From Dongia_B soli (lineage in GTDB: Bacteria > Pseudomonadota > Alphaproteobacteria > Dongiales > Dongiaceae): 64,000 bases of DNA. Where the stretch lies: contig NZ_JAXCLW010000001.1 in the NCBI RefSeq assembly GCF_034044715.1, positions 806,001 to 870,000 of the forward strand, in the 5' to 3' direction. Made by a program: the position numbers and the translations under genes. Under the pieces are notes generated by a model that was not told where the DNA came from, searched no databases, and worked only from the letters and a program-made list of their open reading frames with translations. The stretch's first letter is position 1. Each line of letters begins with the position of its first letter. Shown one piece after another: positions 35,559 through 43,702 of the stretch.

Positions 35559-36695
35559 TTAGAAATTGAAGGCCGTACCGAGGCCGAGGCCAAAGGAGTC
35601 GTAGCCACCATGGGCCGCGTCGCCTTTATCGCCGTCGGCCCAGGTATATTGCAGGGTGCCGTCCAGGCTGATGCCCGGGCCCATGGCGTATTTGCCGGTC
35701 AGGGCCATCGTGTTGGTCTTACGTTCGACATTGTCGTCGGTGTAATTGCCTTCATTATGGCTGTACTGCAGACCGACTGTGTAAGCGTCGATCTTATAGG
35801 CCACGCCGCCGCCGGCGACCCAGAAGTCGTCATGATAATCGGCCTTCTGGATGACGTTCTGCATGTATTCGAAACCACCGCCGATCGAGAAGTTGCCGAA
35901 GGTCAGATTGAGGCCGCTCTGATAGAACGCGCCCTTCTTTTGATTGTGGGCTGGATCGCCACCCATCGAGGTAGCCCAGGAGCCGCCGCCGCCCCACTGA
36001 ACGCCCCAGCCGTCGAAGTCGCGGGTAAACATGGCATAGGCATCGACAATATTCCGCTGCTCGCCATCCATGGCGACCGGCATGCCGCTGTGGAAGTCGG
36101 TGACCTCGGACGATTCATGGCCACCATTCGGCGCCCAGGAAACGGCCAATTGGAAGCCACCGAAATTCGGCGTCATATAGACGAGCTTTTCGCTCTTATC
36201 CGAGCCGATCATGCCGTCAACGCTGCGGCAGATAGCGGCACGATTGTTCGGCACACCCTGATTGGCGTTGTTGATGACCTGGTTCTGCGTGAAGGCGCCG
36301 AAATTGGTGGTGCCGCCAACCGGCGTGACGCAGAAGCCGCCGAGCGCACCCGACAGCGTGCCGATGCGGAATTCACCGAAACCGCCCTGGAAGAAGGCAT
36401 AAGCGGCGTCAATCTGGTCGTTCGCCTGCTCCGCTTCCAGTTCGACACGGGCGCCGACGGTGATGCCGTTATCCAGCTTCGTCTTGCCCGTGAAATAGAT
36501 TTCACCATCGGAAAACACGCCGGTGTTGTATCGGCCATCACCCAGCTCGCCGTTGCCGGCGTCATCGAAATTTGCCAGGACAGCCGTGCGCATGAAGCCG
36601 CCGAGGCTCAGTTTAATGCCGTCGGCAGCAAAGGCGGGGCTTGCAAGCAAACCCGCCGTGAGCAGCGTGGTGCTGCCCAAAAGGACTTTCTTCAT
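35559..36695 (-). CDS. Outer-membrane porin, copy 2
   Basis: 378-residue porin, tandem paralogue of the downstream gene. It has the signal peptide MKKVLLGSTTLLTAGLLASPAFA, the start ADGIKLSLGGFMRTAVLANFDD, the block SDGEIYFTGKTKLDNGITVGA and the C-terminal GLGTAFNF. Differences concentrate in segments likely to be surface loops (for example SDKSEKLVYMT versus ATRSQKIVYIT, and ADYHDDFWVAGG versus GSTGDGWVVGG), which may change solute or phage preference. It is transcribed from its own promoter. Confidence 0.93.
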   Translation of the reverse strand: MKKVLLGSTTLLTAGLLASPAFAADGIKLSLGGFMRTAVLANFDDAGNGELGDGRYNTGVFSDGEIYFTGKTKLDNGITVGARVELEAEQANDQIDAAYAFFQGGFGEFRIGTLSGALGGFCVTPVGGTTNFGAFTQNQVINNANQGVPNNRAAICRSVDGMIGSDKSEKLVYMTPNFGGFQLAVSWAPNGGHESSEVTDFHSGMPVAMDGEQRNIVDAYAMFTRDFDGWGVQWGGGGSWATSMGGDPAHNQKKGAFYQSGLNLTFGNFSIGGGFEYMQNVIQKADYHDDFWVAGGGVAYKIDAYTVGLQYSHNEGNYTDDNVERKTNTMALTGKYAMGPGISLDGTLQYTWADGDKGDAAHGGYDSFGLGLGTAFNF

Positions 36696-36788
36696 CGTGA
36701 GATTCCCCAGTTGTCGGTCGCAACCGAACCACGGATTCCGGCAGCTATCCCCTGTTATCGCCTAGCAGCGCCCGCTTCGGTGGGCCGG

Positions 36789-36817
36789 AACTTGTTAAAA
36801 ATTGAAGCCAGTGTCAA
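36789..36817 (-). promoter_or_regulatory. Promoter of porin copy 2
   Basis: On the minus strand TTGACA (36817-36812) is followed after 17 bases by CAAGTT (36794-36789), matching the arrangement of the paralogous porin. It predicts a leader of about 90 bases. Confidence 0.6.
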
Positions 36818-37032
36818 AGCAGTTGATCGCCTAAATACGACAAGACGCCGGGGCTGTGGCTTTTTTGCAACTTTTTGTAATATATTGGAAATAAACGGTA
36901 TTCCAAGCTTACGAAGCGGTGATTGTTACATATTTATGTCGCAATACCGCTAGTTTGCAAATCGCCGCGATGGAGGCACAGTTTGGGTCATATTACGAAG
37001 CTTGCGGTAGCGCCGATCTATGCGAGGCGCAA

Positions 37033-37081
37033 CCAAGCAGAGCGGGCCGCCCCTTAAAAAGGGGCGGCCCGCTCTGCTTGG
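37033..37081. terminator. Long perfect hairpin, probable bidirectional terminator
   Basis: Arms 37033-37055 and 37059-37081 are perfect 23-bp reverse complements separated by three A bases. It lies 33 bases after the sulfotransferase stop codon (minus strand), so termination of that gene is the simplest role. Confidence 0.75.
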
Positions 37082-37113
37082 GAAGCGGCAATTTAGGAAA
37101 AGATCTGTCCCAG

Positions 37114-37947
37114 CTATTTCAGCGGCAGGTAGCCAAAGCGCTTCATTTGTTCTTTGTTGGCTGCGACAACCCGATCAACCTGGTCCTGGCTGAGGAGGTT
37201 TCTCCATTGTCCGGACTTACCGGCACGGAAAAACTTTTCCGCTTTCGCCGGCCGTTCCTGGAAACCTGATTTATCCTCCTGCGCCCGGAGCTTTTCGAAA
37301 GAGGAGTTTTTGATGGCGCGCATCAGTCGATCGGGGGTGGGCTTCAGGCCGAGAAATTTGGTGACTTTGCCAAAGGTCTGGCGCGGCTTTTCCAGCATAT
37401 CTTCATACCGCACCGTCAGCATCCCGGGGACCACATGCGTGGTCCAGCTTGCGACATGCAGGTCCCAGCTTCGATGGACCTCGTAAACCATTTGGTCCGT
37501 ATTGCGGGTGCCGTTATCCGTCCGGTTGATGATCTCCACCGCCTCGTCAAGATCGACGGAGTAGTGATGCGCCAGCGAAATCACGACATCCAAAGGGTTG
37601 CGGATGATATAGATCGATCCGGCGGTAAATTCCGGATAGATCATCGGCTTTCCCATATATTCAATGAGCGCATTGTGGGTCTTGACGAAGGTATCGTCCA
37701 ACCGGAGGCTGCAGATGTAACGCTGCGCCTGCCAGCGCGTATTGGCGATGTCTCCGATCGTCCATTCCGTCCAGGGCTTGGTCAGAAACGGCTTATAGAT
37801 ATGCACGGTGGAATCACTGAACGAGAAATCCGTGATCTTATTGATGTCGTAGCCTTCCGGGGGATCGCGCAAAAGATTGTGAAGGAAAGCCCGCATCCAG
37901 GTATTGCCGGATTTCGGATAGCTGGCGAGCCAGATGATTTTACCCAT
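37114..37947 (-). CDS. Sulfotransferase domain protein
   Basis: 277-residue PAPS-dependent sulfotransferase. The 5'-phosphosulfate loop is YPKSGNTW (residues 10-17), and the 3'-phosphate segment is IIRNPLDVVISLAHHYSVD. Later elements match cytosolic-type sulfotransferases (VRYEDMLEKPRQTFGKVTKFL, and FFRAGKSGQWRNLLS as the C-terminal PAPS loop). The acceptor is unknown; in bacteria these enzymes often modify surface glycans, lipids or small molecules. No neighbouring polysaccharide genes are present. It stands alone with a strong terminator. Confidence 0.92.
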   Translation of the reverse strand: MGKIIWLASYPKSGNTWMRAFLHNLLRDPPEGYDINKITDFSFSDSTVHIYKPFLTKPWTEWTIGDIANTRWQAQRYICSLRLDDTFVKTHNALIEYMGKPMIYPEFTAGSIYIIRNPLDVVISLAHHYSVDLDEAVEIINRTDNGTRNTDQMVYEVHRSWDLHVASWTTHVVPGMLTVRYEDMLEKPRQTFGKVTKFLGLKPTPDRLMRAIKNSSFEKLRAQEDKSGFQERPAKAEKFFRAGKSGQWRNLLSQDQVDRVVAANKEQMKRFGYLPLK

Positions 37948-38241
37948 TTTCCGTCCAATCCAATCCGATATCTTGGTCCGTCAAGCCACTCGATCTTCCT
38001 CTGAGCTGCGACCCGCACATGATCGGCTCAAGCGAGGCATTCGCGTGGATATCCCCGGTTTGAGCGCAGCCGGAAGATGAGAGACATGGCTCCCCTAACG
38101 CCAACCGCGCGCTTGACCTAAGCGCGTGATTTCGCGTACCTCTTTGGCCATATTTTGCCAAGGCGCGTCGCGCGGCAAAGAACCGGGGGGAAAACCGTGC
38201 CTGTTCGGCGTCTTATGGGTAAGCTTGGGAAAGCCGTCAAT

Positions 38242-38799
38242 ATGAATTTTCACTCCGGATTTAGCGCCAAGCGCTTACGACCGCTGGCGATATTGGCCCT
38301 CTTTGGCCTGGCCATCGCGGGCTGCAATGTCGATCTGGGCGGCGAGGAAAAATATCCGGTGCCGCGTCAGCCCGGCGATCAGGGCCCGGTATACAGTGAT
38401 GCCGAACGCGGCAGCGTTTTTGGCGAAGGCGGGCTTTTCGGCGCCACCGGCCCGTCCAAGGAGGACGGAGCGACCGGCGGCATCGGCGTGAATAACCTGC
38501 TTTGGCGCGCCTCGCTGGATACGGTGTCTTTCATGCCGCTGGTCTCGGCGGACCCGTTCGGCGGTGTCATCATCACCGATTGGTATACGCCGCCGCAGAC
38601 GCCGGACGAGCGTTTCAAGGTCAACGTGTATATCCTGGGGCGGGCGTTGCGCGCCGATGGCATCAGGGCTTCGGTTTTCCGCCAGCAAAACCAGGGTGGC
38701 CAATGGGTCGATGCGCCGGTCGCGCTCAATACCTCGACCGATCTTGAAAACGCTATCCTGACCAAAGCGCGCGAGCTGCGCCAGGCCAGCAAGCAATAA
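38242..38799 (+). CDS. DUF3576 lipoprotein
   Basis: About 185-residue lipoprotein of the DUF3576 family. The N terminus MNFHSGFSAKRLRPL leads to the lipobox LAIAGC, so it should be lipidated and probably outer-membrane associated. The folded part includes GIGVNNLLWRASLDTVSFMPL and DPFGGVIITDWYTPP. Function is unknown, but in alphaproteobacteria it commonly precedes leuS and the LPS assembly gene lptE, which hints at an envelope role. A GTG at 38197 after GGGGGG and an ATG at 38215 are alternative starts. Confidence 0.88.
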   Translation: MNFHSGFSAKRLRPLAILALFGLAIAGCNVDLGGEEKYPVPRQPGDQGPVYSDAERGSVFGEGGLFGATGPSKEDGATGGIGVNNLLWRASLDTVSFMPLVSADPFGGVIITDWYTPPQTPDERFKVNVYILGRALRADGIRASVFRQQNQGGQWVDAPVALNTSTDLENAILTKARELRQASKQ

Positions 38800-38936
38800 T
38801 CACGCGAAGATCGGATCAGCTAATCCGATCTTGCCCGATGTCGGCCGGTTCGACCCGGCCGTCTTTTCTGGAACAGACAGGTCGCGGCGCGATGGCAGCC
38901 GCGGCCGTTATAGATTTGAAGCGCGATCGAGCGACG

Positions 38937-41528
38937 ATGTCCCGTTACAATTTTCAGGAAACCGAAAAGAAGTGGCAAGCGGCCTGGACGGCGAAAGATT
39001 GCTTTGCCGCCGGCACCGACAAAACCAAGCCGAAATATTATGTGCTGGAGATGTTTCCCTATCCCTCGGGGCGCATCCATATGGGCCATGTGCGCAACTA
39101 TACGATGGGCGATGTCGTCGCGCGCTATAAACGGGCACGCGGCTTCAATGTCCTGCATCCGATGGGCTGGGATGCTTTCGGTCTGCCGGCGGAAAACGCG
39201 GCGATCAGCCAGGGCGTGCATCCGGCCAAGTGGACCTATGAAAACATCGCGACGATGCGGGGCCAGCTCAAGGGGATGGGCCTGTCGCTCGACTGGTCGC
39301 GTGAAATTGCCACCTGCCATCCCGAATACTACCGCCATGAACAGCGGATGTTCCTGGAATTCCTCGAACGCGGCCTGGTCTATCGGAAGGAAAGCTGGGT
39401 CAACTGGGACCCGGTCGATCAGACCGTTCTCGCCAATGAACAGGTGATCGACGGGCGCGGCTGGCGTTCCGGCGCGCTGGTCGAGAAGCGCAAGCTCTCC
39501 CAGTGGTTCTTCAAGATCACCGATTACTCCGATGAATTGCTTTCCGCCCTGGACAGCCTGGATCGCTGGCCGGCCAAGGTGCGCATCATGCAGGAGAATT
39601 GGATCGGCAAGTCCCAAGGTGCCCGGCTATTCTTCAGCCTGACCGGCCGCAGCGACAAGCTGGAAGTCTTCACCACCCGCCCGGATACTTTATTCGGCGC
39701 GGCCTTCTGCGGCATCTCGCCAAACCATCCGCTGGCCGCCGAACTGGCTGCCAAGGATCCGGCGCTGGCCGAGTTCATCGCCGAATGCAACCGCATGGGC
39801 ACCAGCGAGGCGACGCTGGAAGCGGCCGAGAAGAAGGGCTACGACACCGGCCTCAAGGCGCGGCATCCTTTCGTCGACGGTTGGGAGCTCCCGGTCTATG
39901 TCGCCAACTTCGTGCTGATGGAATATGGCACCGGCGCCATCTTCGGCTGCCCCGCCCATGACCAGCGCGACCTCGACTTTGCCAACAAATACAAGCTGCC
40001 GGTGAAGCCGGTGGTTTGCCCGCGCGACCAGGAGGCGGCGGTCTTCAAGATCACCGATACCGCCTTCACCGATGACGGGATCATTATCAATTCGGATTTT
40101 CTGAACGGTCTCGACGTGCCCGGCGCCAAGGCTGCGGCTGTCAAGCGGCTGGAGGAACTGGGTGCCGGCCAGGGGACCACGGTTTACCGGCTGCGCGACT
40201 GGGGGGTCAGCCGCCAGCGCTACTGGGGCTGTCCGATCCCGGTCATCCATTGCAATGCCTGCGGCATCGTGCCGGTCCCGAAGTCTGATCTGCCGGTCAA
40301 GCTGCCGGAGGATGTCACCTTCGATAAGCCCGGCAATCCACTGGAACACCATCCGACATGGAAGCATGTCGATTGTCCGGTATGCGGCAAGCCCGCCCGA
40401 CGCGAAACCGATACCTTCGACACCTTCGTCGAAAGCAGCTGGTATTTCAGCCGTTTCTGCAGCCCGCGCAGCGACGCACCGGTGGATCGCAGCGAGGTCG
40501 ATTACTGGCTCCCGGTCGACCAGTATATTGGCGGTATCGAGCATGCGGTGCTGCACCTGCTCTATTCACGCTTCTTCAACCGCGCCATGAAGGCCGTCGG
40601 TTATGTTGATTGTGACGAACCCTTCGCCGGTCTCTTCACCCAGGGCATGGTCTGCCACGAGACCTACAAGGATGCCGCCGGCAATTGGCTGTTGCCGCAG
40701 GACGTGAAGAAGGACGGCAGCCAGCTGGTCTCGGTCAAGGACGGCAGTCCGGTCACAGTGGGCCGCTCGGAAAAGATGTCGAAGTCGAAGAAAAACGTCG
40801 TCGATCCGAGCTACATCATCGAAACCTACGGCGCCGATACCGCGCGCTGGTTCATCATTTCCGACAGCCCGCCCGAGCGGGACATGGAATGGACCGAGGC
40901 CGGGGTCGAGGGTGCCTGGCGCTTTACCCAGCGCATCTGGCGCCTGGTCGATGGCTGGGTGACGGCGCATCCGGAGCTTGTCGGTATCGCAGGCCGGTCC
41001 GGCGCCAATGTGCCGGCTCACCTGCCGGCCGATGCCCTGGCTTTGCGCCGGACGGTGCACAAAACTGTCGCCGGCGTCACCGAGGATATTGAGAAGTTCC
41101 GGTTCAATCGCGCGGTCGCGCGGATTTATGAATTGGCCAATGCCCTGGGCGATGTCAAAGACACGGCCCTCGCCGATCACGGCGGTTTGGCCGTGCGCGC
41201 AGAAGCCTTGCGTGTTCTGGTTCTTCTTATCGCCCCTGCCATGCCACATCTGGCCGAGGAGCTGTGGGAGCGCTTGGGCCACACCGGATTGGTTGCCGAC
41301 ACGGCTTGGCCGGATATCGATCCGGCCTTGATCAGGGATGAGAGCGTCACGGTCGCCGTCCAGGTCAATGGCAAGCTGCGCGCCACATTGGAGCTGCCCC
41401 GCGATCTGGATAAGGCGGAGGCGGAAGGCCGGGCTTTAGGCGATGCCAATGTTCAGCGCGCCTTGGATGGCAAAACGCCGAAGAAGGTGGTTGTCGTTCC
41501 CAATCGTGTCATCAATGTCGTCATTTAA
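38937..41528 (+). CDS. leuS: Leucyl-tRNA synthetase
   Basis: Charges tRNA-Leu with leucine; class I synthetase of 863 residues. The HIGH-type motif is PYPSGRIHMGHVRNY, and KMSKS appears as EKMSKSKKNVVDP. The inserted CP1 editing domain (about 220-420) includes TTRPDTLFGA. A zinc-type CNACG/CPVCG pair lies in the middle. The frame is open from 38838, but the ATG at 38937 gives the family N terminus MSRYNFQETEKKW. The gene begins the leuS-lptE-holA run. Confidence 0.97.
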   Translation: MSRYNFQETEKKWQAAWTAKDCFAAGTDKTKPKYYVLEMFPYPSGRIHMGHVRNYTMGDVVARYKRARGFNVLHPMGWDAFGLPAENAAISQGVHPAKWTYENIATMRGQLKGMGLSLDWSREIATCHPEYYRHEQRMFLEFLERGLVYRKESWVNWDPVDQTVLANEQVIDGRGWRSGALVEKRKLSQWFFKITDYSDELLSALDSLDRWPAKVRIMQENWIGKSQGARLFFSLTGRSDKLEVFTTRPDTLFGAAFCGISPNHPLAAELAAKDPALAEFIAECNRMGTSEATLEAAEKKGYDTGLKARHPFVDGWELPVYVANFVLMEYGTGAIFGCPAHDQRDLDFANKYKLPVKPVVCPRDQEAAVFKITDTAFTDDGIIINSDFLNGLDVPGAKAAAVKRLEELGAGQGTTVYRLRDWGVSRQRYWGCPIPVIHCNACGIVPVPKSDLPVKLPEDVTFDKPGNPLEHHPTWKHVDCPVCGKPARRETDTFDTFVESSWYFSRFCSPRSDAPVDRSEVDYWLPVDQYIGGIEHAVLHLLYSRFFNRAMKAVGYVDCDEPFAGLFTQGMVCHETYKDAAGNWLLPQDVKKDGSQLVSVKDGSPVTVGRSEKMSKSKKNVVDPSYIIETYGADTARWFIISDSPPERDMEWTEAGVEGAWRFTQRIWRLVDGWVTAHPELVGIAGRSGANVPAHLPADALALRRTVHKTVAGVTEDIEKFRFNRAVARIYELANALGDVKDTALADHGGLAVRAEALRVLVLLIAPAMPHLAEELWERLGHTGLVADTAWPDIDPALIRDESVTVAVQVNGKLRATLELPRDLDKAEAEGRALGDANVQRALDGKTPKKVVVVPNRVINVVI

Positions 41529-41551
41529 CAACAGCACCGGGTGAGAACCTG

Positions 41552-42121
41552 ATGAAGCCGAAAATCGAGCAGCCAGTTAATGCCCTGCGCCGGCGTTGCG
41601 TGACGGTCGCGGCAGCTTTGGTTTTTGGCAGCATCGCCCTCGCCGGATGCGGTTTCCGGCCGATGTATGGCGAGGCCGCCGGCGCCAATACGACGGGCGG
41701 CATCGCCGGGACCAAGCTGGCCCAGATCAGAATCGATCCGATTGCCGATCGCATCGGCCAGGAATTGCACAATCGTCTGCGCGATCGCATGAACCCCTCC
41801 GGCCAGCCGGATGTCGCCGCTTACTCTCTCAGCGTCACCCTCAGCCAGACCGAGCAGGAAATCGCCGGCGATACCGATGAAAACGTCCGACACAAGATTC
41901 TGAAGGTCACGGCGGTCTATTCGCTGATTCCCACCAAGGACGACAAGCAGCCTTTGCTCAATAATACCAGCTCGCGGATTTCGGTCAGCTTCGACACGCT
42001 GGATGATCCCTATAACGACATCGCCACCAAGGAAGATGCCGAGCGTCGCGCCGTCGAGCAATTGGCGGACATGATCACGACCCGCATTGCCGTCTACTTC
42101 ACCAGCCATCCTGAAATTTGA
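41552..42121 (+). CDS. lptE: LPS assembly lipoprotein LptE
   Basis: 189-residue lipoprotein that plugs the LptD barrel during lipopolysaccharide export. The signal sequence ends with the lipobox ALAGCGFRPMYG, the characteristic start of mature LptE. The middle (LAQIRIDPIADRIGQELHNRLRDRM) and the end (AVEQLADMITTRIAVYF) fit alphaproteobacterial LptE. It starts 23 bases after leuS and precedes holA, the usual order in this group. Confidence 0.94.
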   Translation: MKPKIEQPVNALRRRCVTVAAALVFGSIALAGCGFRPMYGEAAGANTTGGIAGTKLAQIRIDPIADRIGQELHNRLRDRMNPSGQPDVAAYSLSVTLSQTEQEIAGDTDENVRHKILKVTAVYSLIPTKDDKQPLLNNTSSRISVSFDTLDDPYNDIATKEDAERRAVEQLADMITTRIAVYFTSHPEI

Positions 42122-42153
42122 ACCGGCCGCCGGTTGAAGACCGATAATCGGCA

Positions 42154-43197
42154 ATGAAGCTCGATCGCGGCCAGATCGATCGTTTCCTGAAGCAGCCCGA
42201 CCAGCGCGTCGCGGCGGTGCTGATTTACGGCCCGGATAGCGGCATGGTGCGCGAGCGCGGCAGCCTTCTCACCCGCGCTGTCGCCGAAAGCCTCGACGAT
42301 CCGTTTCGCGTCGTTGAGATGACCAACGATCAGGTGAAATCCGATCCCGTTCGCCTGATCGATGAAGCGCAGGCGATCGGCATGCTGGGCGGCCGCCGCG
42401 TGGTGCGGATCAGCGGCGCCAGCGACGCCATCAGCGACGCCGTCGAGAGTTTGCTCGAGCAGCACCGCAATTCCGAGCACAGCCTGGTCGTTGTGGAAGG
42501 CCACGAGCTTGCCAGCAAATCGAGCCTGCGCAAGTTGTTCGAGGCAAGCCCGCATGCGGCGGTGATCGCCTGTTATCACGATGAGGCGGAGAGCCTCGCC
42601 GGATTGGTGCGTGGCCAGCTACAGGAAGCCGGCTTCACCATCGCCCGGGACGCGCTCGATTATCTCAGCCAAAGTCTCGGCGGCGATCGCGGTGTGACGC
42701 GTTCGGAAATCGAGAAACTCATCCTCTATAAGGGCGACGATAAGAGCGAAGTCACGCTGGCGGATGCAATCGCCTGTATCGGTGATCGGGCAGCTTTCGC
42801 GCTTGATGATCTGATCGATGCGGTTTGTCTTGGCGATCTGAAAGCGCTCGACCGGCAGTTCGATCGCAACATCGTCGAGACACCACCGATCGTCATGCTG
42901 CGTTCTCTGGCGCGGCATTTCTTGCGCCTGCATCCGATCCTCGAACGACTGCGAGCCGGCGAAAAGGCCGAACAGGTCTATGCCAGCCAGCGCCCGCCTT
43001 TGCCCTGGCCTGTTCGCCAGCGCGTCGAACGTCATTGCCGGATCTGGTCGCCGGCGGCGCTCGGCCTTGCTTTACAGCAATTGATGGAAACCGAAGCGCT
43101 GACCATGCGTCAGCATGCTTTGGGTGCCGCGATTACCCGGCGCGGCTTGATCGAAATCGCCGCGACGGCAAGGCGGCTGCGGGAAAGAGCGCGCTGA
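42154..43197 (+). CDS. holA: DNA polymerase III delta subunit
   Basis: Clamp-loader subunit that opens the sliding clamp. The 347-residue length and N-terminal MKLDRGQIDRFLKQPDQRVAAVLIYGPDSGMVRERG-type sequence fit HolA. The degenerate nucleotide-binding region, MLGGRRVVRISGASD, and the C-terminal clamp-loader collar domain (with RQHALGAAITRRGLIEIA) are recognisable. It follows lptE by 32 bases in the same direction and ends convergent with the PAS_5 gene. Confidence 0.94.
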   Translation: MKLDRGQIDRFLKQPDQRVAAVLIYGPDSGMVRERGSLLTRAVAESLDDPFRVVEMTNDQVKSDPVRLIDEAQAIGMLGGRRVVRISGASDAISDAVESLLEQHRNSEHSLVVVEGHELASKSSLRKLFEASPHAAVIACYHDEAESLAGLVRGQLQEAGFTIARDALDYLSQSLGGDRGVTRSEIEKLILYKGDDKSEVTLADAIACIGDRAAFALDDLIDAVCLGDLKALDRQFDRNIVETPPIVMLRSLARHFLRLHPILERLRAGEKAEQVYASQRPPLPWPVRQRVERHCRIWSPAALGLALQQLMETEALTMRQHALGAAITRRGLIEIAATARRLRERAR

Positions 43198-43201
43198 CCG
43201 C

Positions 43202-43696
43202 TCAAGATTTGAGAACGTCGCGCAGCACGGCGCGTGAACTGATGCCGTGATAGACTTCCATCGCCACGCATTTGTTCACCTGCCGGCCATCATCCGATAG
43301 CGGCCAAATGCCATATTCGAAAATGATCGGATGGCCGATCCGGCTCGCGAGATTTGCCCGGCCAAAATAAGGCTGATGTTGATCATGCACCCAGCGATAG
43401 GTGGCGGTGATCTCAGCAGCGGTCGGATAGCTCAGTTCGTCGAGATAATGGCCCGTCGCATTGCGATTATTGCGCTGCTGAACCGCCGTACCCACCAGGC
43501 GGTAATAGATGCGGAACGGTTCAGCCTCCAAATCCACCAGGATGAGATAAGGCAGCAGCTTGGTGATGTCTTCCGGTGCGATTTGCGCGCGGGACGGCAT
43601 TTGCTGTTCGCCGCTTTTGCCGAGCCAATAGAGATGCATCTGCTGGATCGGCGCTGCGCGGATATCCGTGATCGCTTTGCTGGGCGGAATATTCAA
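43202..43696 (-). CDS. PAS_5-domain protein
   Basis: 164-residue protein built almost wholly of a PAS_5-type domain: LYWLGKSGEQQMPSRAQIAPEDITKLLPYLILVDLE, then RIYYRLVGTAVQQRN and FEYGIWPLSDDG. Such single-domain proteins are common in Rhodospirillales and have no established role; ligand binding is possible. It begins six bases after the chemoreceptor stop codon in the same direction, so the two are very likely co-transcribed. Confidence 0.85.
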   Translation of the reverse strand: MNIPPSKAITDIRAAPIQQMHLYWLGKSGEQQMPSRAQIAPEDITKLLPYLILVDLEAEPFRIYYRLVGTAVQQRNNRNATGHYLDELSYPTAAEITATYRWVHDQHQPYFGRANLASRIGHPIIFEYGIWPLSDDGRQVNKCVAMEVYHGISSRAVLRDVLKS

Positions 43697-43702
43697 ATCG
43701 GC

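Larger units (their letters stand above)
36696..37113. other. Intergenic region upstream of porin copy 2
   Basis: 418 bases without a supported gene. It includes the porin copy 2 leader and promoter, one CTGTGGC heptamer, an AT-rich patch (about 36860-36900) and a long perfect hairpin near the sulfotransferase end. Confidence 0.55.

Noticed and set aside
35610..36953. 447-codon plus-strand frame across porin copy 2
   Set aside because: A similar antisense frame exists across porin copy 1 because the sequences are homologous; the porins have signal peptides and C-terminal Phe, so the plus frames are mirrored shadows and not a conserved gene.
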